A DNA stretch of 64,000 nucleotides, taken from Plantago ovata (Eukaryota > Streptophyta > Magnoliopsida > Lamiales > Plantaginaceae). The position numbers and the translations under genes were made by a program. Below the pieces are notes generated by a model that did no database searches, was not told the DNA's origin, and saw only the letters and a program-made list of their open reading frames with translations. Shown piece by piece: positions 49,714 through 61,400 of the stretch. The stretch covers positions 117,403,547-117,467,546 of the forward strand of contig CM051455.1 in NCBI GenBank assembly GCA_028274465.1, in the 5' to 3' direction. Position 1 is the first letter of the stretch; each line of letters begins with the position of its first letter.

Positions 49714-50389
49714 GGTTAGAAAATTTTAATTAATCGCAACTTGCATGGCTTTATTTGCTCAAGTTTGTTGTACTATTCGATATGTGTTTTGATTTTGATT
49801 AGTGTATGAGGAATTGCTTGTGTCTGTATTACATTTGTCTCCTGTTAATCATTACTTTCAGGGAGTAAAGAACATTTCGCATAGAAATCATATGTATGTA
49901 AAATCTAAAGAATATTGCTGCAGTATTATTTCATTTGCTGTTTACAGAGCAGTGTCTTGTGTTAATCTAAAGAATGCTGCAGTCTGAATTTGAATACGTT
50001 TAATTTAATTTGTTTGTATTAACTAAACCAGTTCGCAACGCTGAAAGTTCTGCTACATTATTGGTTACCTGTTATTTTGGACTTTCGTATTAACATGTAT
50101 ATTGTAACTGTTTCATTACGAATAACATGGTAAGCTTAATATAATGGGACAAATGAGACAGTTACAATATACAACAACTGAAGGAATTCCCCTTAGTGAT
50201 CCTGAAGTATACAACCAACTCCGGCTAAGCCGTGGATTACGGCTTAGCTGCCTACTTCATATATAAAATGTTAGGCTTATGGGGGAGATGGGTTTTGCTA
50301 TTGAGTGGGGATTGATGGTTTGATCACAGAACAAGAAGTTCTTTCCAGCAGTTTTTAAAATCGCAACAGGATCAAGTAGGCTTTATAGA

Positions 50390-51142
50390 TGTTAGGGTTG
50401 AAATATGTCCAGTCCGCATGTACGAACTGGAGCGGTCTAAGAGCGCGACAAAGCATCATAGGCCGTCCCTCAAGGGGCACAACCACACCCAAGTATGTCA
50501 CTAAGGTGTGGATCGACCAACATAGGGTCCGACCATCACTGGGAGGACAACCCTCAAAATAAGCTCCTCTCAAGGACAAAGCTGCCAGTGGGCTCGAGGA
50601 GCATCTCTCGGGCTCGAGGAGACCTTACGTCAAGGTAACGCTCCTTGACAGAAACTGAGCAGGACACTACTCGCATCATCCACGCACGAGGAAGGCACGA
50701 GGACCCCAGAACGACCAGCCATGGTTGCTCTCTTGGGCCAAGGCCCACGGACCTCCTTAATGGGCCTGGGCCGAGGAAGGCCTCAATCCTGGCCGTACAC
50801 GTGGCGTGATCCTACATGACCGGAAGCTGAAGGGTCACAAGTATAAAAGGGCCTCATTTACTCCTCAACAGTAAGCATTAACTACGCCACCCGAGCACCA
50901 ATTTCACTACTCATACTAGGGAAGCCTCACAACTCCCTACTCGTAAAGTCGCCTCTCCGGTCTGATACCTTACAAACCGGGCAAGAGACACTGACCCCCC
51001 CCTCTAGTCTATTTCAGGTACGAGGAAGCTACAAGAAGGCTCTCTTCCTATCTTAGAGGAACACTACAAGAAGAAGAACTAGAATGACTTAGATTAGCGA
51101 CTCATTGCGAATTTAGAAAGAAACACGAATTACCCTTCAACA
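50390..51142 (+). repeat. Gypsy 5' LTR (753 bp)
   Basis: It begins TGTTAGGGTTGAAATATG and ends CCCTTCAACA. It contains a G-box (CACGTG, 50798-50803) and a TATA box (TATAAAAG, 50842-50849), which would start transcription near 50875. Confidence 0.95.
50842..50849 (+). promoter_or_regulatory. TATA box of the gypsy LTR promoter
   Basis: TATAAAAG lies ~40 bp after the G-box CACGTG and ~300 bp before the LTR end, a normal LTR promoter layout. It is repeated in the 3' LTR near 63918. Confidence 0.75.
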
Positions 51143-51144
51143 TT

Positions 51145-51161
51145 TGGCGCCGTCTGTGGGA
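51145..51161 (+). promoter_or_regulatory. Primer-binding site of the gypsy element
   Basis: TGGCGCCGTCTGTGGGA begins two bases after the LTR. This form is usual in Tat-lineage elements and differs from the tRNA-Met site of the copia element. I do not assign the tRNA. Confidence 0.85.
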
Positions 51162-51229
51162 ATCGACACAAAAGGTCATTCCTTGCCCTACTGGTCGAGC
51201 CACTTTCCTCCTCGTGACACTTCACGAAT

Positions 51230-54200
51230 ATGCCTCCCAGAAGAAGCAACAGTCTTGCTAATGCACCACCTGCAAATCCTCCTCGACCTAGAGGCCGTCC
51301 CTCTAATAACGGTCGCGGAGGAGGAACGGATGGTGTTCCGGGGGAACCAAGAAACAACAATGTTGCAAGGAACCGGGATTACACGGAGGGGGCATTTACT
51401 AATGTCACTCGCTCCCAAAATGAAAGATCGGGGGAAAATAACCCGCAAGGAGTCCCGGTAGGAAACGCCTATGGAGCTTTGAGAGTCGCAAACAACGCCG
51501 AGTCTAGGGGGCAGCCTCATCCGGTAGCAATTAACCAACCTCCCGTGGCAGTGAACCCTCCTCAACCGGCCGCATTGACCTTCACCCTTCCTGATGGACG
51601 TGTCGTCCGACCATCAGATTTCGGGATGGGCGAAGCTCAATACGGTCTATTCCTTCTTACTTTACAAGGATATGTCGGAGGTAATGAGGCTATTAGGGTT
51701 AATACCGAGATACAAGCCCAAGGAGAACCACAGGCCCCGGTGCAAGAGCAACCTCGGGCCACTCTGGTCGCTCCTCGTCAATCCCAAGGAAGAGCACCTG
51801 TTGCACAAGATGAAGCACATTCGAGAGCCAACACCAGGCCGATCCAATCTCGACTTGGACCATCAAGAATCCAATCGAGGTTAGGACCACAAGGTGCCCC
51901 GGATGATTTGAGAGACCTGATTGACAGAAGAATAAGGGCATCATTGCAAAATGTAGCGCAACAAGAGAATAGAGTTCAAGTGGTCGCTACACCACCCGCT
52001 CTCCCCAATCAAGTTACCCCCAACCAGGTAACTCCTCAAAACCAACAAGAAGCAATGGAAGAGAATCAAGCATTGAGAACAGTATCTGAGGTAACCCCCT
52101 TGGTCGATCCGATCACGGGGAGGAGGCTCACTCTGGAGGAACTCAACGCGAGGAAATCGGCACTTGATGCTCAGATAGAGACTCTTCGAGGAACCGTCCA
52201 AGAGAGAGAGCAAGACCAAGATCCGAGCCCTTTGTGCGATGAGATCAGGAACCACCAAGCCAAAATTGAAAGAGGCTTTCCCACTTTCGAGAGCTATGAT
52301 GGAACAAGTTGTCCGAAGGACTACTTGGTAAGATTCGGCACCAAAATGGATGCCTACGGGCACGACTCAAGAACCAAGGCACTCCTCTTTCCGGCTAACC
52401 TCTCAGGAGAAGCCATGAAGTGGTGGTCGCGCCTCCCTCACCGATCCATCAAGTCATATAGGGATCTCTGTAAGGAGTTCTCTAAACGGTTCGAGAAGGT
52501 AATGAACGCCAAGAGACGGGTGAGGTACTTGGCCGAAATTGTCCAGAGAAATAATGAAGACTTGAGGGACTTCATCAATCGCTTTCATGAAGCAACCCTC
52601 CAAGTCGAAGATCACTCGATCAATGAGAGGAAAGAATACTTGTATGGTAACACTACCAACATCAGATTCCAAGACGTACTCTCAGCATCGTGTGTAGAAA
52701 ATGAAGCACAACTCGCCAAAGTTTGCAAGGACTTCCTCGAAGCTGAGGAATTCCGAAGAACGGTCACAGTGAGAACCAATCTTCCCAAGGAAAAAGGGAA
52801 AGAAAAAGAAAAAGAAAAGGAGTACCCTCCTCGCCCCCAAAATCCCGGGAAGCAGAGGAAAGAGCAAAAATTTGGGTTGATCAAGGAGGGCAACTCAAGA
52901 AATGATTTCAGAGACAGGAGGTCTCCTCCCAGAAGGTCACCTCCAAGACGATATAGCAACTACACAGACTTGAATAGGCCAAGATCCGACATCTTGAACT
53001 ATATAGTCTCGAGGAAGCTAGACGTCTCGTGGCCACCCCCGATTAAGGAAAACCAAAGGAACAAGAACTCGGAAAAATTTTGCAAGTTTCACAAGGGGAA
53101 AGGGCACACCTCAGATGAGTGTGTCGAGCTCAAGAACAAAATTGAGAGGATGGTACGTAACGGTCAATTGGTTAACTACATCCGGAAGGAGGAACCCCTG
53201 GCACTACTACCCCCACCCCCTCAAAGTGGGAGCGAGCACCCTTACCAAGGAAATCCTCAGGACGACGACATTCATAATTACAACAATTATGAGAACCGCC
53301 CTGTAAATGGAAGCATCCGCACTCTCACAATTGCGGGAGGACCCGCCGGTGGCGACACTCGTAATCAAAGGGAGATTACTGCGGACAACCTCAGGGTCCG
53401 AGATGTGAAGTATGCTCAAGCCGCGCGACCAGGAACCAACGTTATCTCTTTCGATGATAGCGAGATACCTCTGAAGCATGCCGGAGGAGGGAACATCTAT
53501 GATCCTTGCGTCCCACTTGTAGTTTCCTTGGATGTTCAATCCTACAAGTTGGGTAGAATCCTCGTCGACACGGGGTGCTCGGCAAACTTGATTTTCATAG
53601 GAACCTTGAAAAGGATGCACATGAACCCAAGGGAAGGGCTCAGAGAAGTGAGGAGCGCATTGGTAGGATTCGGAGGACAACCTATCATGCCACTCGGAAT
53701 GATCAACCTCACAGTGTCAATGGGTAGCGCTCCAATAAGGGTAACCCAACAGGTTCCTTTCGTGGTGGTCGATATGCCATTTGATTATTTCGCAGTCATA
53801 GGCCGACCCGCTCTCTCTCAATTCCGAGCCGTAGTGTCCACGGTCCACAACAAGCTGAAATTCCCTACTCCTTTGGGAATCGGACAAGAAGTAGGAGACA
53901 TACGAGAAGCATGGGAATGCTACACCTTGTCAGCAAAGTTCACTTCAAGGGTTGCCATTGGAGAACCCAACCCCGGACAATCGTCCGAGGAGACACCTCT
54001 TGTTCACAATGCACCTTATCGTTTCTACACGGTTCGGCGAGTGAAGAGAAAATCAAAAAAGCCAAGTCCGTCACTTAGGCGAAGAAAAGCAATCATGAAG
54101 AAAGACAAGGATACTCTAGTAGGAGCTGTTAAGGAGCTCGAGGAGTATCAAGTGATTCCACCAGTCCCACCCTCTTCCAAAAAGAAGAAATTCTTTGAGG

Positions 54201-56635
54201 AAAACAAAATTGAAGCAAGAGAAGCCCTAGAAGAAATCCAAATTGTCAAAGGAAGTACCGACAAGGTCACAAAAATTGGCACAGAGATGGCCACTGAAGT
54301 CAGGATGAAACTCATCCAGTGTTTGAAGGATAACAACGATGTATTCGCATGGAGTACCGAGGACCTGAAGGGGATCGACCCACGTGTCGCCGTTCACCAT
54401 CTGAACGTAGACCCATCGATCACCCACATCAGAGAAAAGCGAAGAGACTTCAGTGCGGAAGATAATGCCATCATAGAAGCGGAAGTGCAAAGGCTTCTTA
54501 AAGCTGGCCACATCAAAGAAGTGAGATACTCAGACTGGGTATGCAATGTGGTCCTCGTGGAGAAGGGCCCGGGGAAATGGCGAATGTGCAACAATTTTAC
54601 AAGGCTCAACAAGTTTTGCCCGAAGGATCCATACCCTCTCCCACGGATCGACCAGCTTGTCGATTCCACCGCTGGATGTGCCCTCCTGAGTATCATGGAT
54701 GCATACCAGGGTTTCTACCAGGTCAAAATGGCCAAAGATGATGTGCCTAAAACCGCCTTCTTCGCTAACGGCAATGTGTATTGCTTCAACGTGATGCCAT
54801 TTGGCCTTAAGAACGCCGGAGCGACCTACCAAAGGCTGGTTAACAAGATGTTCAAGGAAGAGCTAGGTAAAACAATGGAAGTATATGTCGATGACATGCT
54901 CGTCAAGAGCAAGACCGAGGAGCAACATGTAGGTTACCTGGCAAAGTGCTTCTCAATCTTGAGAAAGTATGGCATGAAGCTCAACCCGACGAAGTGTACC
55001 TTTGGAGTCAAAGGTGGGAAGTTCCTCGGCTACATGGTGACAGAGAGAGGAATAGAAGCAAACCCCGAAAAGATAAAGGCCATCCTCGATCTTCCCCAAC
55101 CTCAGTCCATCAATGAGGTGCAACAATTGGTCGGAAAATCAATTGCATTGAGTAGATTCATCTCAAGGTCCGCCGAGAAAAATTTACCTTTTTTCAAGGT
55201 ATTGAGAAAGAGCAGCCACTTCGAGTGGACAAAGGAGTGTGAGGAAGCCTTCGAGAAGCTGAAAGAATACCTACTCGCTCCTCCTCTATTGTCAAAGCCC
55301 GTGGACGGAGAGGTACTCTATTTGTACTTAGCAGCAACCGGGGAAGCTATCAGCTCGGTTTTGGTGCGAATCCAAGGGAACGACCACTTGCCCATCTACT
55401 ACTTGAGCAAAGTACTTGCCGGGGCTGAAACGCGGTACATGGATATCGAGAGGCTTTCCTTTGCCCTCGTTTACACTGCAAGGAGGTTAAAACCGTACTT
55501 CGGTGCTCACAAGGTTGTTGTTTTGACAAAGCAACCTCTCAAGCAAGTCCTCGGAAAGCCCGAAAATTCGGGAAGAATGGCAAGGTGGGCGATTGAACTA
55601 AGTGAGTACGACATCAACTACCAAGCACCCGTAGCCAAGAAAGCACAAGTCATAGCCGACTTCCTAGTGGAGTATCCCTCAAAAGGAACTTCAGAGGAAA
55701 ACTCTTCAGCAACAAAGAGTGCGTTGATGATGGTCGAAGAGCAACCCCATCAAAACAACCCGATGCAAGCTCTAGAAGATGCTTTAAAAGAGCTTAAGGC
55801 GATGTCACAAACCAAAAGGAAAAGGCATGAAGTGTTCCTGACAGAGAAAACCGACAAGCCAAAGGGTGCGGAGACCGTCTCTCCAAAACCCAAAGAACTA
55901 GTCGACCATGGAGACGTCTGGATTCTTCATGTTGATGGATCCTCATCAGGAAAAAATGGCGGGATAGGAATATACTTCAAGAGTCCCGGAGGGGCTGAAC
56001 TAGAGTATGCCGTCACTCTTAGTTTCCCGGTCTCCAACAATGAAGCAGAATATGAAGCCATCCTCATCGCTCTACGTATGGCAAAGTCTTTGGAAGTGAA
56101 GAAGCTACATCTCTTCACTGATTCCCAATTGGCCGAGAAGCAAATCTCGGGGAAATTCAAAACTAAGAAAGACTCACTGGCTGAGTACAAGAGCGCCATC
56201 ACGGAAGAAATTCAAAAGTTCGAAAGTTGTGAGATTGAAAAGTTCTCGAGAGATCTCAATCAAAGGGCAGATGCCCTATCAAAGTATGCTTCAGCCTCCG
56301 GAGGAGTTGATACCCGGAACGTGATACTCATGAGAATCAACGCATCATCCTTGTGGTCATCAAAGCCAAACGTCTTGGCAATTGACGATCAACCGAATTG
56401 GATGCAAGAGATAACAACATATCTCAAAAATGGAAGCCTTCCCCGTGACAAGGCTGAAGCAAGGAGAATCAAAGGAAAAGCTCCTCGATACATCATGCAA
56501 GGAGACTACTTGTACAAAAGGTCTTTTGAGGGAGTCTACTTGAGATGCGTCGCCGAGCATGAAGTTCAGAAAATTCTTGGAGAGATGCATCGAGGAAGTT
56601 GCGGGGACCATGCCGGAGGAAGAACTCTCGCGTAA
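51230..56635 (+). CDS. Gypsy gag-protease-RT-RNase H polyprotein (1801 aa up to a premature stop)
   Basis: The first ATG after the primer site opens a frame of 1801 codons. Order by residue: basic disordered N-terminus; gag core (~345-500); an atypical zinc knuckle CKFHKGKGHTSDEC (618-631); aspartic protease with DTG at 780-782; RT (~1090-1260) with YVDD at 1219-1222; a degenerate gypsy RNase H (~1350-1475); and a second, intact-looking RNase H with D1569 (HVDGS), E1605, D1631 and D1681. The second RNase H is a Tat hallmark. The frame ends at TAA (56633-56635), just after DHAGGRTLA inside the integrase zinc finger. Integrase continues in the same frame, so this is one base change from a full polyprotein. 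Confidence 0.93.
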   Translation: MPPRRSNSLANAPPANPPRPRGRPSNNGRGGGTDGVPGEPRNNNVARNRDYTEGAFTNVTRSQNERSGENNPQGVPVGNAYGALRVANNAESRGQPHPVAINQPPVAVNPPQPAALTFTLPDGRVVRPSDFGMGEAQYGLFLLTLQGYVGGNEAIRVNTEIQAQGEPQAPVQEQPRATLVAPRQSQGRAPVAQDEAHSRANTRPIQSRLGPSRIQSRLGPQGAPDDLRDLIDRRIRASLQNVAQQENRVQVVATPPALPNQVTPNQVTPQNQQEAMEENQALRTVSEVTPLVDPITGRRLTLEELNARKSALDAQIETLRGTVQEREQDQDPSPLCDEIRNHQAKIERGFPTFESYDGTSCPKDYLVRFGTKMDAYGHDSRTKALLFPANLSGEAMKWWSRLPHRSIKSYRDLCKEFSKRFEKVMNAKRRVRYLAEIVQRNNEDLRDFINRFHEATLQVEDHSINERKEYLYGNTTNIRFQDVLSASCVENEAQLAKVCKDFLEAEEFRRTVTVRTNLPKEKGKEKEKEKEYPPRPQNPGKQRKEQKFGLIKEGNSRNDFRDRRSPPRRSPPRRYSNYTDLNRPRSDILNYIVSRKLDVSWPPPIKENQRNKNSEKFCKFHKGKGHTSDECVELKNKIERMVRNGQLVNYIRKEEPLALLPPPPQSGSEHPYQGNPQDDDIHNYNNYENRPVNGSIRTLTIAGGPAGGDTRNQREITADNLRVRDVKYAQAARPGTNVISFDDSEIPLKHAGGGNIYDPCVPLVVSLDVQSYKLGRILVDTGCSANLIFIGTLKRMHMNPREGLREVRSALVGFGGQPIMPLGMINLTVSMGSAPIRVTQQVPFVVVDMPFDYFAVIGRPALSQFRAVVSTVHNKLKFPTPLGIGQEVGDIREAWECYTLSAKFTSRVAIGEPNPGQSSEETPLVHNAPYRFYTVRRVKRKSKKPSPSLRRRKAIMKKDKDTLVGAVKELEEYQVIPPVPPSSKKKKFFEENKIEAREALEEIQIVKGSTDKVTKIGTEMATEVRMKLIQCLKDNNDVFAWSTEDLKGIDPRVAVHHLNVDPSITHIREKRRDFSAEDNAIIEAEVQRLLKAGHIKEVRYSDWVCNVVLVEKGPGKWRMCNNFTRLNKFCPKDPYPLPRIDQLVDSTAGCALLSIMDAYQGFYQVKMAKDDVPKTAFFANGNVYCFNVMPFGLKNAGATYQRLVNKMFKEELGKTMEVYVDDMLVKSKTEEQHVGYLAKCFSILRKYGMKLNPTKCTFGVKGGKFLGYMVTERGIEANPEKIKAILDLPQPQSINEVQQLVGKSIALSRFISRSAEKNLPFFKVLRKSSHFEWTKECEEAFEKLKEYLLAPPLLSKPVDGEVLYLYLAATGEAISSVLVRIQGNDHLPIYYLSKVLAGAETRYMDIERLSFALVYTARRLKPYFGAHKVVVLTKQPLKQVLGKPENSGRMARWAIELSEYDINYQAPVAKKAQVIADFLVEYPSKGTSEENSSATKSALMMVEEQPHQNNPMQALEDALKELKAMSQTKRKRHEVFLTEKTDKPKGAETVSPKPKELVDHGDVWILHVDGSSSGKNGGIGIYFKSPGGAELEYAVTLSFPVSNNEAEYEAILIALRMAKSLEVKKLHLFTDSQLAEKQISGKFKTKKDSLAEYKSAITEEIQKFESCEIEKFSRDLNQRADALSKYASASGGVDTRNVILMRINASSLWSSKPNVLAIDDQPNWMQEITTYLKNGSLPRDKAEARRIKGKAPRYIMQGDYLYKRSFEGVYLRCVAEHEVQKILGEMHRGSCGDHAGGRTLA

Positions 56636-57622
56636 AAAGTCATTCGACAAGGATACTACTGGCCCACTGTTCGCGAAGACGCTGCCCAATTTGTGAGAAA
56701 GTGCGAGGAGTGTCAATTGCACGCCAATTTGATCAACGTACCGGCGAAACCCCTTATGCCCATTGCCATCACTTGTCCGTTCGACATATGGGGCATCGAC
56801 ATAGTCGGTCCCTTTCCAAGAGGCACGGGTCAAAAGAAGTTCATCATCGTCGCGGTCGAATACTTTAGCAAGTGGGCGGAAGTGGAGGCAGTATCTACCA
56901 TCACCGAACAAAGAGTTATGAACTTCGTCTGGAGGAACATCGTGTGTCTATTTGGCTTGCCAAGGGTCCTCATCTCGGATAATGGTGCTCAATTTTGCGG
57001 CCAAAGATTCAATGAATGGTGCAAGGAAATGACGATTGAGAGGAGGTATACCTCTGTAGGACATCCTCAATCCAATGGGCAAACAGAAGCCGTCAACAAA
57101 ATCCTTGTCAACAACTTGCAGAAGAGGTTCGCTACCAACAGGGACTGGGTCGACGAGCTTGATGGAGTGGTGTGGGCATACCGCACTACTTCAAAAACAG
57201 CTACGAGGGAGACTCCCTTCTCGCTAGTTTACGGGTCCGAGGCGGTCATACCAGCAGAAGTGGCGGTGGAAACCCTCAGAATCCAAGGGTACCAACCCGA
57301 GGACAATCATACAGAGAGACTCTTCGACCTAGAGACAATCAGTGAATCGAGGACCAACGCCTTGGCCAATATCCTCAGATATCAAGCACTCATCGCAAAG
57401 ACCTACAACAAGGGCGTAAGAGAAAGAGACTTCCAAGTAGGAGACCTAGTACTCCGAAGAGCAGACATCTTGGGCAAAGTTGGGAAGATGCAACCCAATT
57501 GGGAAGGCCCCTACAAGATAATTGAAGCAAGGTCCAACGGAAGTTATCGTCTTCAAGACATGGAGGGAAGGGTATTGAAAAATCCATGGAATACTTCCAA
57601 CCTCCAGAGATTCTACGCTTGA
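56636..57622 (+). pseudogene. Gypsy integrase, cut off from the polyprotein by one in-frame stop
   Basis: It is in the same frame as 51230-56635. The sequence after the TAA reads KVIRQGYYWPTVREDAAQF and CEECQ, the CC half of the HHCC zinc finger. The catalytic triad is complete: D (GIDIVGP, 56798), D (ISDNGAQF, 56978) and E (NGQTEAVN, 57086), with DD35E spacing. The C-terminal part (VGDLVLRR, NWEGPYKI) is normal and ends at 57622. Apart from the stop it looks undamaged. Readthrough is possible but unsupported. Confidence 0.92.
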
Positions 57623-58419
57623 AGTTGTAGAAAGAGAAAGCTTTTTGAAAACTAATGTGGAAGGTCCATTGATCGAGGAGGATTCCTCACTGGTCCAAGT
57701 GAGAGGTACCCCTTTCTTTTGTTAAAAAAGTTGTTGTAAGCAAACTGGCCGAAGAGCCTCCATTGTAATTGCATTTCCGACAAATCAATACAATGTCTCT
57801 TTCAACAAGAAAATGTTCAAGTATAGAGCTACTATACTCAAAAAATAAGACTACTCGATCGAGAAAGCTTACTTAAATAAAAGCTATTCGATTTCCATGA
57901 TTAAGGGGGACCCTCCCCGCTCTCTAAACTCTATAAGGGAATCGATCAGGAAACCACTCGAAGAAGAAAAATCGAGGAGACGGAAGTGATCGAGGAGAGA
58001 GACTTCCAGTCTTTCTAACTCAACACTTGGAAATTTTTCTAAGTTCAACACTTAGAATTTTCTCTCAAGTGATCAATATGATCGAGAAGCATCGATAGAT
58101 CGAAGAGCTCGCAGCGAAGAACATTGGTTCTCGATTCTAACTTATACTTGTTTAACTACTCTATCCAAGTTATACGTCATAACAAAAATTGGATTTAGAA
58201 AAAACACAAGTATACTGAAAGCGAAGAGCATAGCATTTTATTGAAAGAAAAGAGTAGCGAACAAACAACAACAGTGAAATTTATGTTACAAGCATAAATG
58301 TTGCGAGGAGTGCCACAAAGGGCCGAATGAAGATTGTTTGAAAATAAAAACAAGTACAGAAAATTGAAAAGATTACAACAGTCCCGAGCATACTCGGTCT
58401 TCAAGGAGGCTCCCCGATC
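57623..58419. other. Spacer between integrase and antisense ORF
   Basis: This is the non-coding zone where the sense pol transcript and the antisense accessory transcript converge. I see no gene or clear repeat, only scattered ATCGAGGAG-like words. Confidence 0.6.
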
Positions 58420-61400
58420 TTAGTGTGTACGGCTATCAGTGAATTCAGTGACCGGGGTGATCGCGCTGGCAGCTCCTCCTCGAACTGTGCTCGCTTCTGG
58501 GCCTTCGGTGTCGTCGCGCTCCTGAGCTCGAGCTTCTTCAATGGCCTTCTGATACATAGTGAGCTCGGGCTCGACGAAGTCGGCTGCCCTCCCAAGGACC
58601 GGATCACTTAACTTTACCCAGGCCGCGTTCCGAAGAGCCGCCTTCTCGAACGGGTAGATTATCCCGCTTCTCAAGCTCTCGGGCACCCAGGCGGGGAGGT
58701 AGGCTGGCTTGCTGGGATAAGGTACTTCTGGGTCGGTCACCAGCTCGCCAAACTCGCACGCCTCGTGCATCTCTTCAGTGATCTCCTCATCAGGATAAGG
58801 AGTGAGGTCTTCGCGCCGATCGGGATGCAAGTCCTCCCGGTCATCGGGATCAAATCAGCCGGGAGCATGTTGACCCTCTTTAGTTGGCCAACGCACGAGA
58901 AGAAGCCCTCCTCGTGCGATGACACTTGTACGTCTCTCAGGGCCAACTTGTATGTAACCGACAACATGAAGTCGCGAGCAGCAGAGATTCGGCTCCCTTT
59001 GAGGAAGGACAGGATGCTTGCCTTAAACTTTTCCATGCAAATGGACAAAGTGGCGTAAGCACCCTTGAAGCTTTTGCTCCTCGATTTCTCCCGGGAGAGC
59101 TCCTTCTCCAGCTCCTCGACCTTTAGCTTCAGCTTCCCGGCCTCAGCCTCCGAGACCTTGGCTTTTTTCTCTGAAGCAGCCAGCTTCTTCTCGAGGTCCT
59201 CGATAACGACCCCTATGTCGGCCCGATCAGCAGCCACTTGGCCATACGCCTCCTTCAAGTTCTCGAGCTGCAAAAAGAAGTCATAGTTAGCGAGGAGAAT
59301 AAAATTCATACTTAGAGAAATTTTACAAAGAATAAAGACAAGTACCTGGAGCGAGCACATGCTGAGCTCGTGCGCCCGATCTAGGTCGCTCAACTGGATG
59401 AGCCGCTTCACTTCATCCCCCGAAGCGGCCACCTTACCCTTTTTTCGGGAAGGTTCATTAGTTCCACCAAGATTGAGCTTCCTCGCTCCCTTTTTAGCGG
59501 CAGGCCTCTCCGGCCTCTTCTCAACCTCAATTGTATTCAAGGCCTCCTCCTCGGCCTCCTTTGCCTCCTTCGCCCTCTTCGCGGCGGCCTCCTCCTCGGC
59601 CCTTTTGATGGCCTCTACGGGGTTCTCGCGGGTATCGAGCCCCTCTTGCACCAAGGCATCCCGATGATGCGCGGCGTTGCAGGGAGGGGTCAAGTTCAAA
59701 GACCCGAGTATCTTTGTCTGTTTGTTGGCCAACCTTTGTTTCCTCCTTTGTTCCTCCTTGGCGGCCAGGGTCTTCGACATGATCCACTGGAACCAATAAG
59801 CTGCAAGAGAATAAACACAAGTTAGTACAATCGAAGAGCAATAAAAATCGACGAGGAAAGCAAGAAAGCGAGGACACATCACAAACAGACAAAGCAAGCG
59901 AAGAAAAAATTACAAGTACAAAGCACAGAAAAAGCGCGAAGAACTAGTTACCGAAGAGGACTTTTCGGGTATATCGGTTCCCGATATACCCTGTGTATGC
60001 GTAAGGTGAAAGTCCCGCCAAATAAGGAAGTGGCTGAAGCACCAACCCCCAGTAAAAATACTTCTCGGGATGGGGTCCCCGATTTTTCTCCTCGAGCTCA
60101 GTGACCCAGGGGTCGGACTCCTCTGACAACGGATGCTTGTCCGCTATCTTTCCTCGAAACATGAGCTTCGGCACTCCCCACTCCAGCTCCTCCTCGGTCA
60201 TGTTAGGCAACCTTCTCTTCCTGATATAGAAGTACCTATGGAACCACTTGTAGCCCGAGGAGCTAGGAGCGTCCATGATGAACCCAAGGCCGGGTCGAGC
60301 ATTGAAATAATAAAAATATTTGTTCCCGGAGCTCATCGAGACACGGAACAGTTGATTGAAGTTGTGGAAATTCAGCTCGATCCCCCTCTTCATGCAAAAG
60401 ACTCCAAACAAACTAAAGTGCCGAAGGCACTTGGCACCAGCTGCCAAGGAGCGATCCCCAATGTGTTGAAGATGTCGCGGAAAGCGTCACAGAAGGGGAG
60501 TATCCATCCTCGATCCAAGCTGAGGCAGTGAACGGCCATGTACCCAGGGGGAGCATTGTAAAAAGTTTGATCCTCCTTGGGCACGAGGATGTCAAACTTA
60601 TTCTCAGGGAGAGAATACTTCCACCTAAGTGTGGGAACCTCGTCGAGCTTGACGGTAGACGAGGTGGTCGGTATTATCCCATCCTCGTTCTTCTCCCCCT
60701 GAGGATCGGGGAGGTCTACCGTGCGAGCACTTTTGGTAAACTTCTTCTCAGAAGCCTTGGTAGTTTTAGGCTCTGGCTCCACGGCAACCTTTGCCTTCTT
60801 CGATTTGTTGGAGCGAGAAGGCCTGCTCGCTCTCCTCTCCGCCTTTTTCTTATCAGCGGCCATTTGAACACGCCGCATCTCACCCTTCTGGTCCTCAAGT
60901 GGGTTGGCGGCTCGAGTCCCACTCGGATAAGTAAAGTCAATAGTGGTCGGATCAATGGAGTGGTAACTAGTCTCCTCCTCGCGCGCGAACCTCTTCGCGT
61001 CCCTGATTGCACGCCTTTGTCCCTCCGAGAAGGAAGGAGACCTAGTACTCGGACCAGCTTCACTCCGGTTAGTGTCCCCGATCGTCAGAGGAACCTCATC
61101 CTCCTCCTCGTCGGTGATCACGGCCCTCCTAGTTGTTTGTGGAGGGAATCTAACCCTCTTTGCAGGGGGACTAGTTCGAGGAGAAGTCGCCTCACCGTCC
61201 TCCTCGCTCTCATCATCCGTATCATCACTATCGATGATTTGAACGGGTATAGGGGCCTTCCCGCGCTTGGCCGAATGTTCACCCTCTTCATACAGCGCCA
61301 AGGCCAACTCCGGCCTCTCCGTGTCATCCATCTCCTCGATCCGGATATCGGCAGGAGCGGCCACGGTAACTGCTGTCCCGTAATTACGCCCGTGGACTTG

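Larger units (their letters stand above)
36264..50389. repeat. Direct duplication unit U2
   Basis: Counterpart of U1 (15921-30260). Differences: shorter AT repeats, loss of the segment matching 19822-20461, and retention of a ~493-bp block (43484-43976) missing from U1. The right end is cut by the gypsy insertion at 50390, so the original unit may extend further. Confidence 0.93.

Noticed and set aside
51188..51565. Antisense frames across gag-pol (also near 53207, 54394, 56360)
   Set aside because: They are mirror frames of a long coding region with codon bias; no family resemblance.
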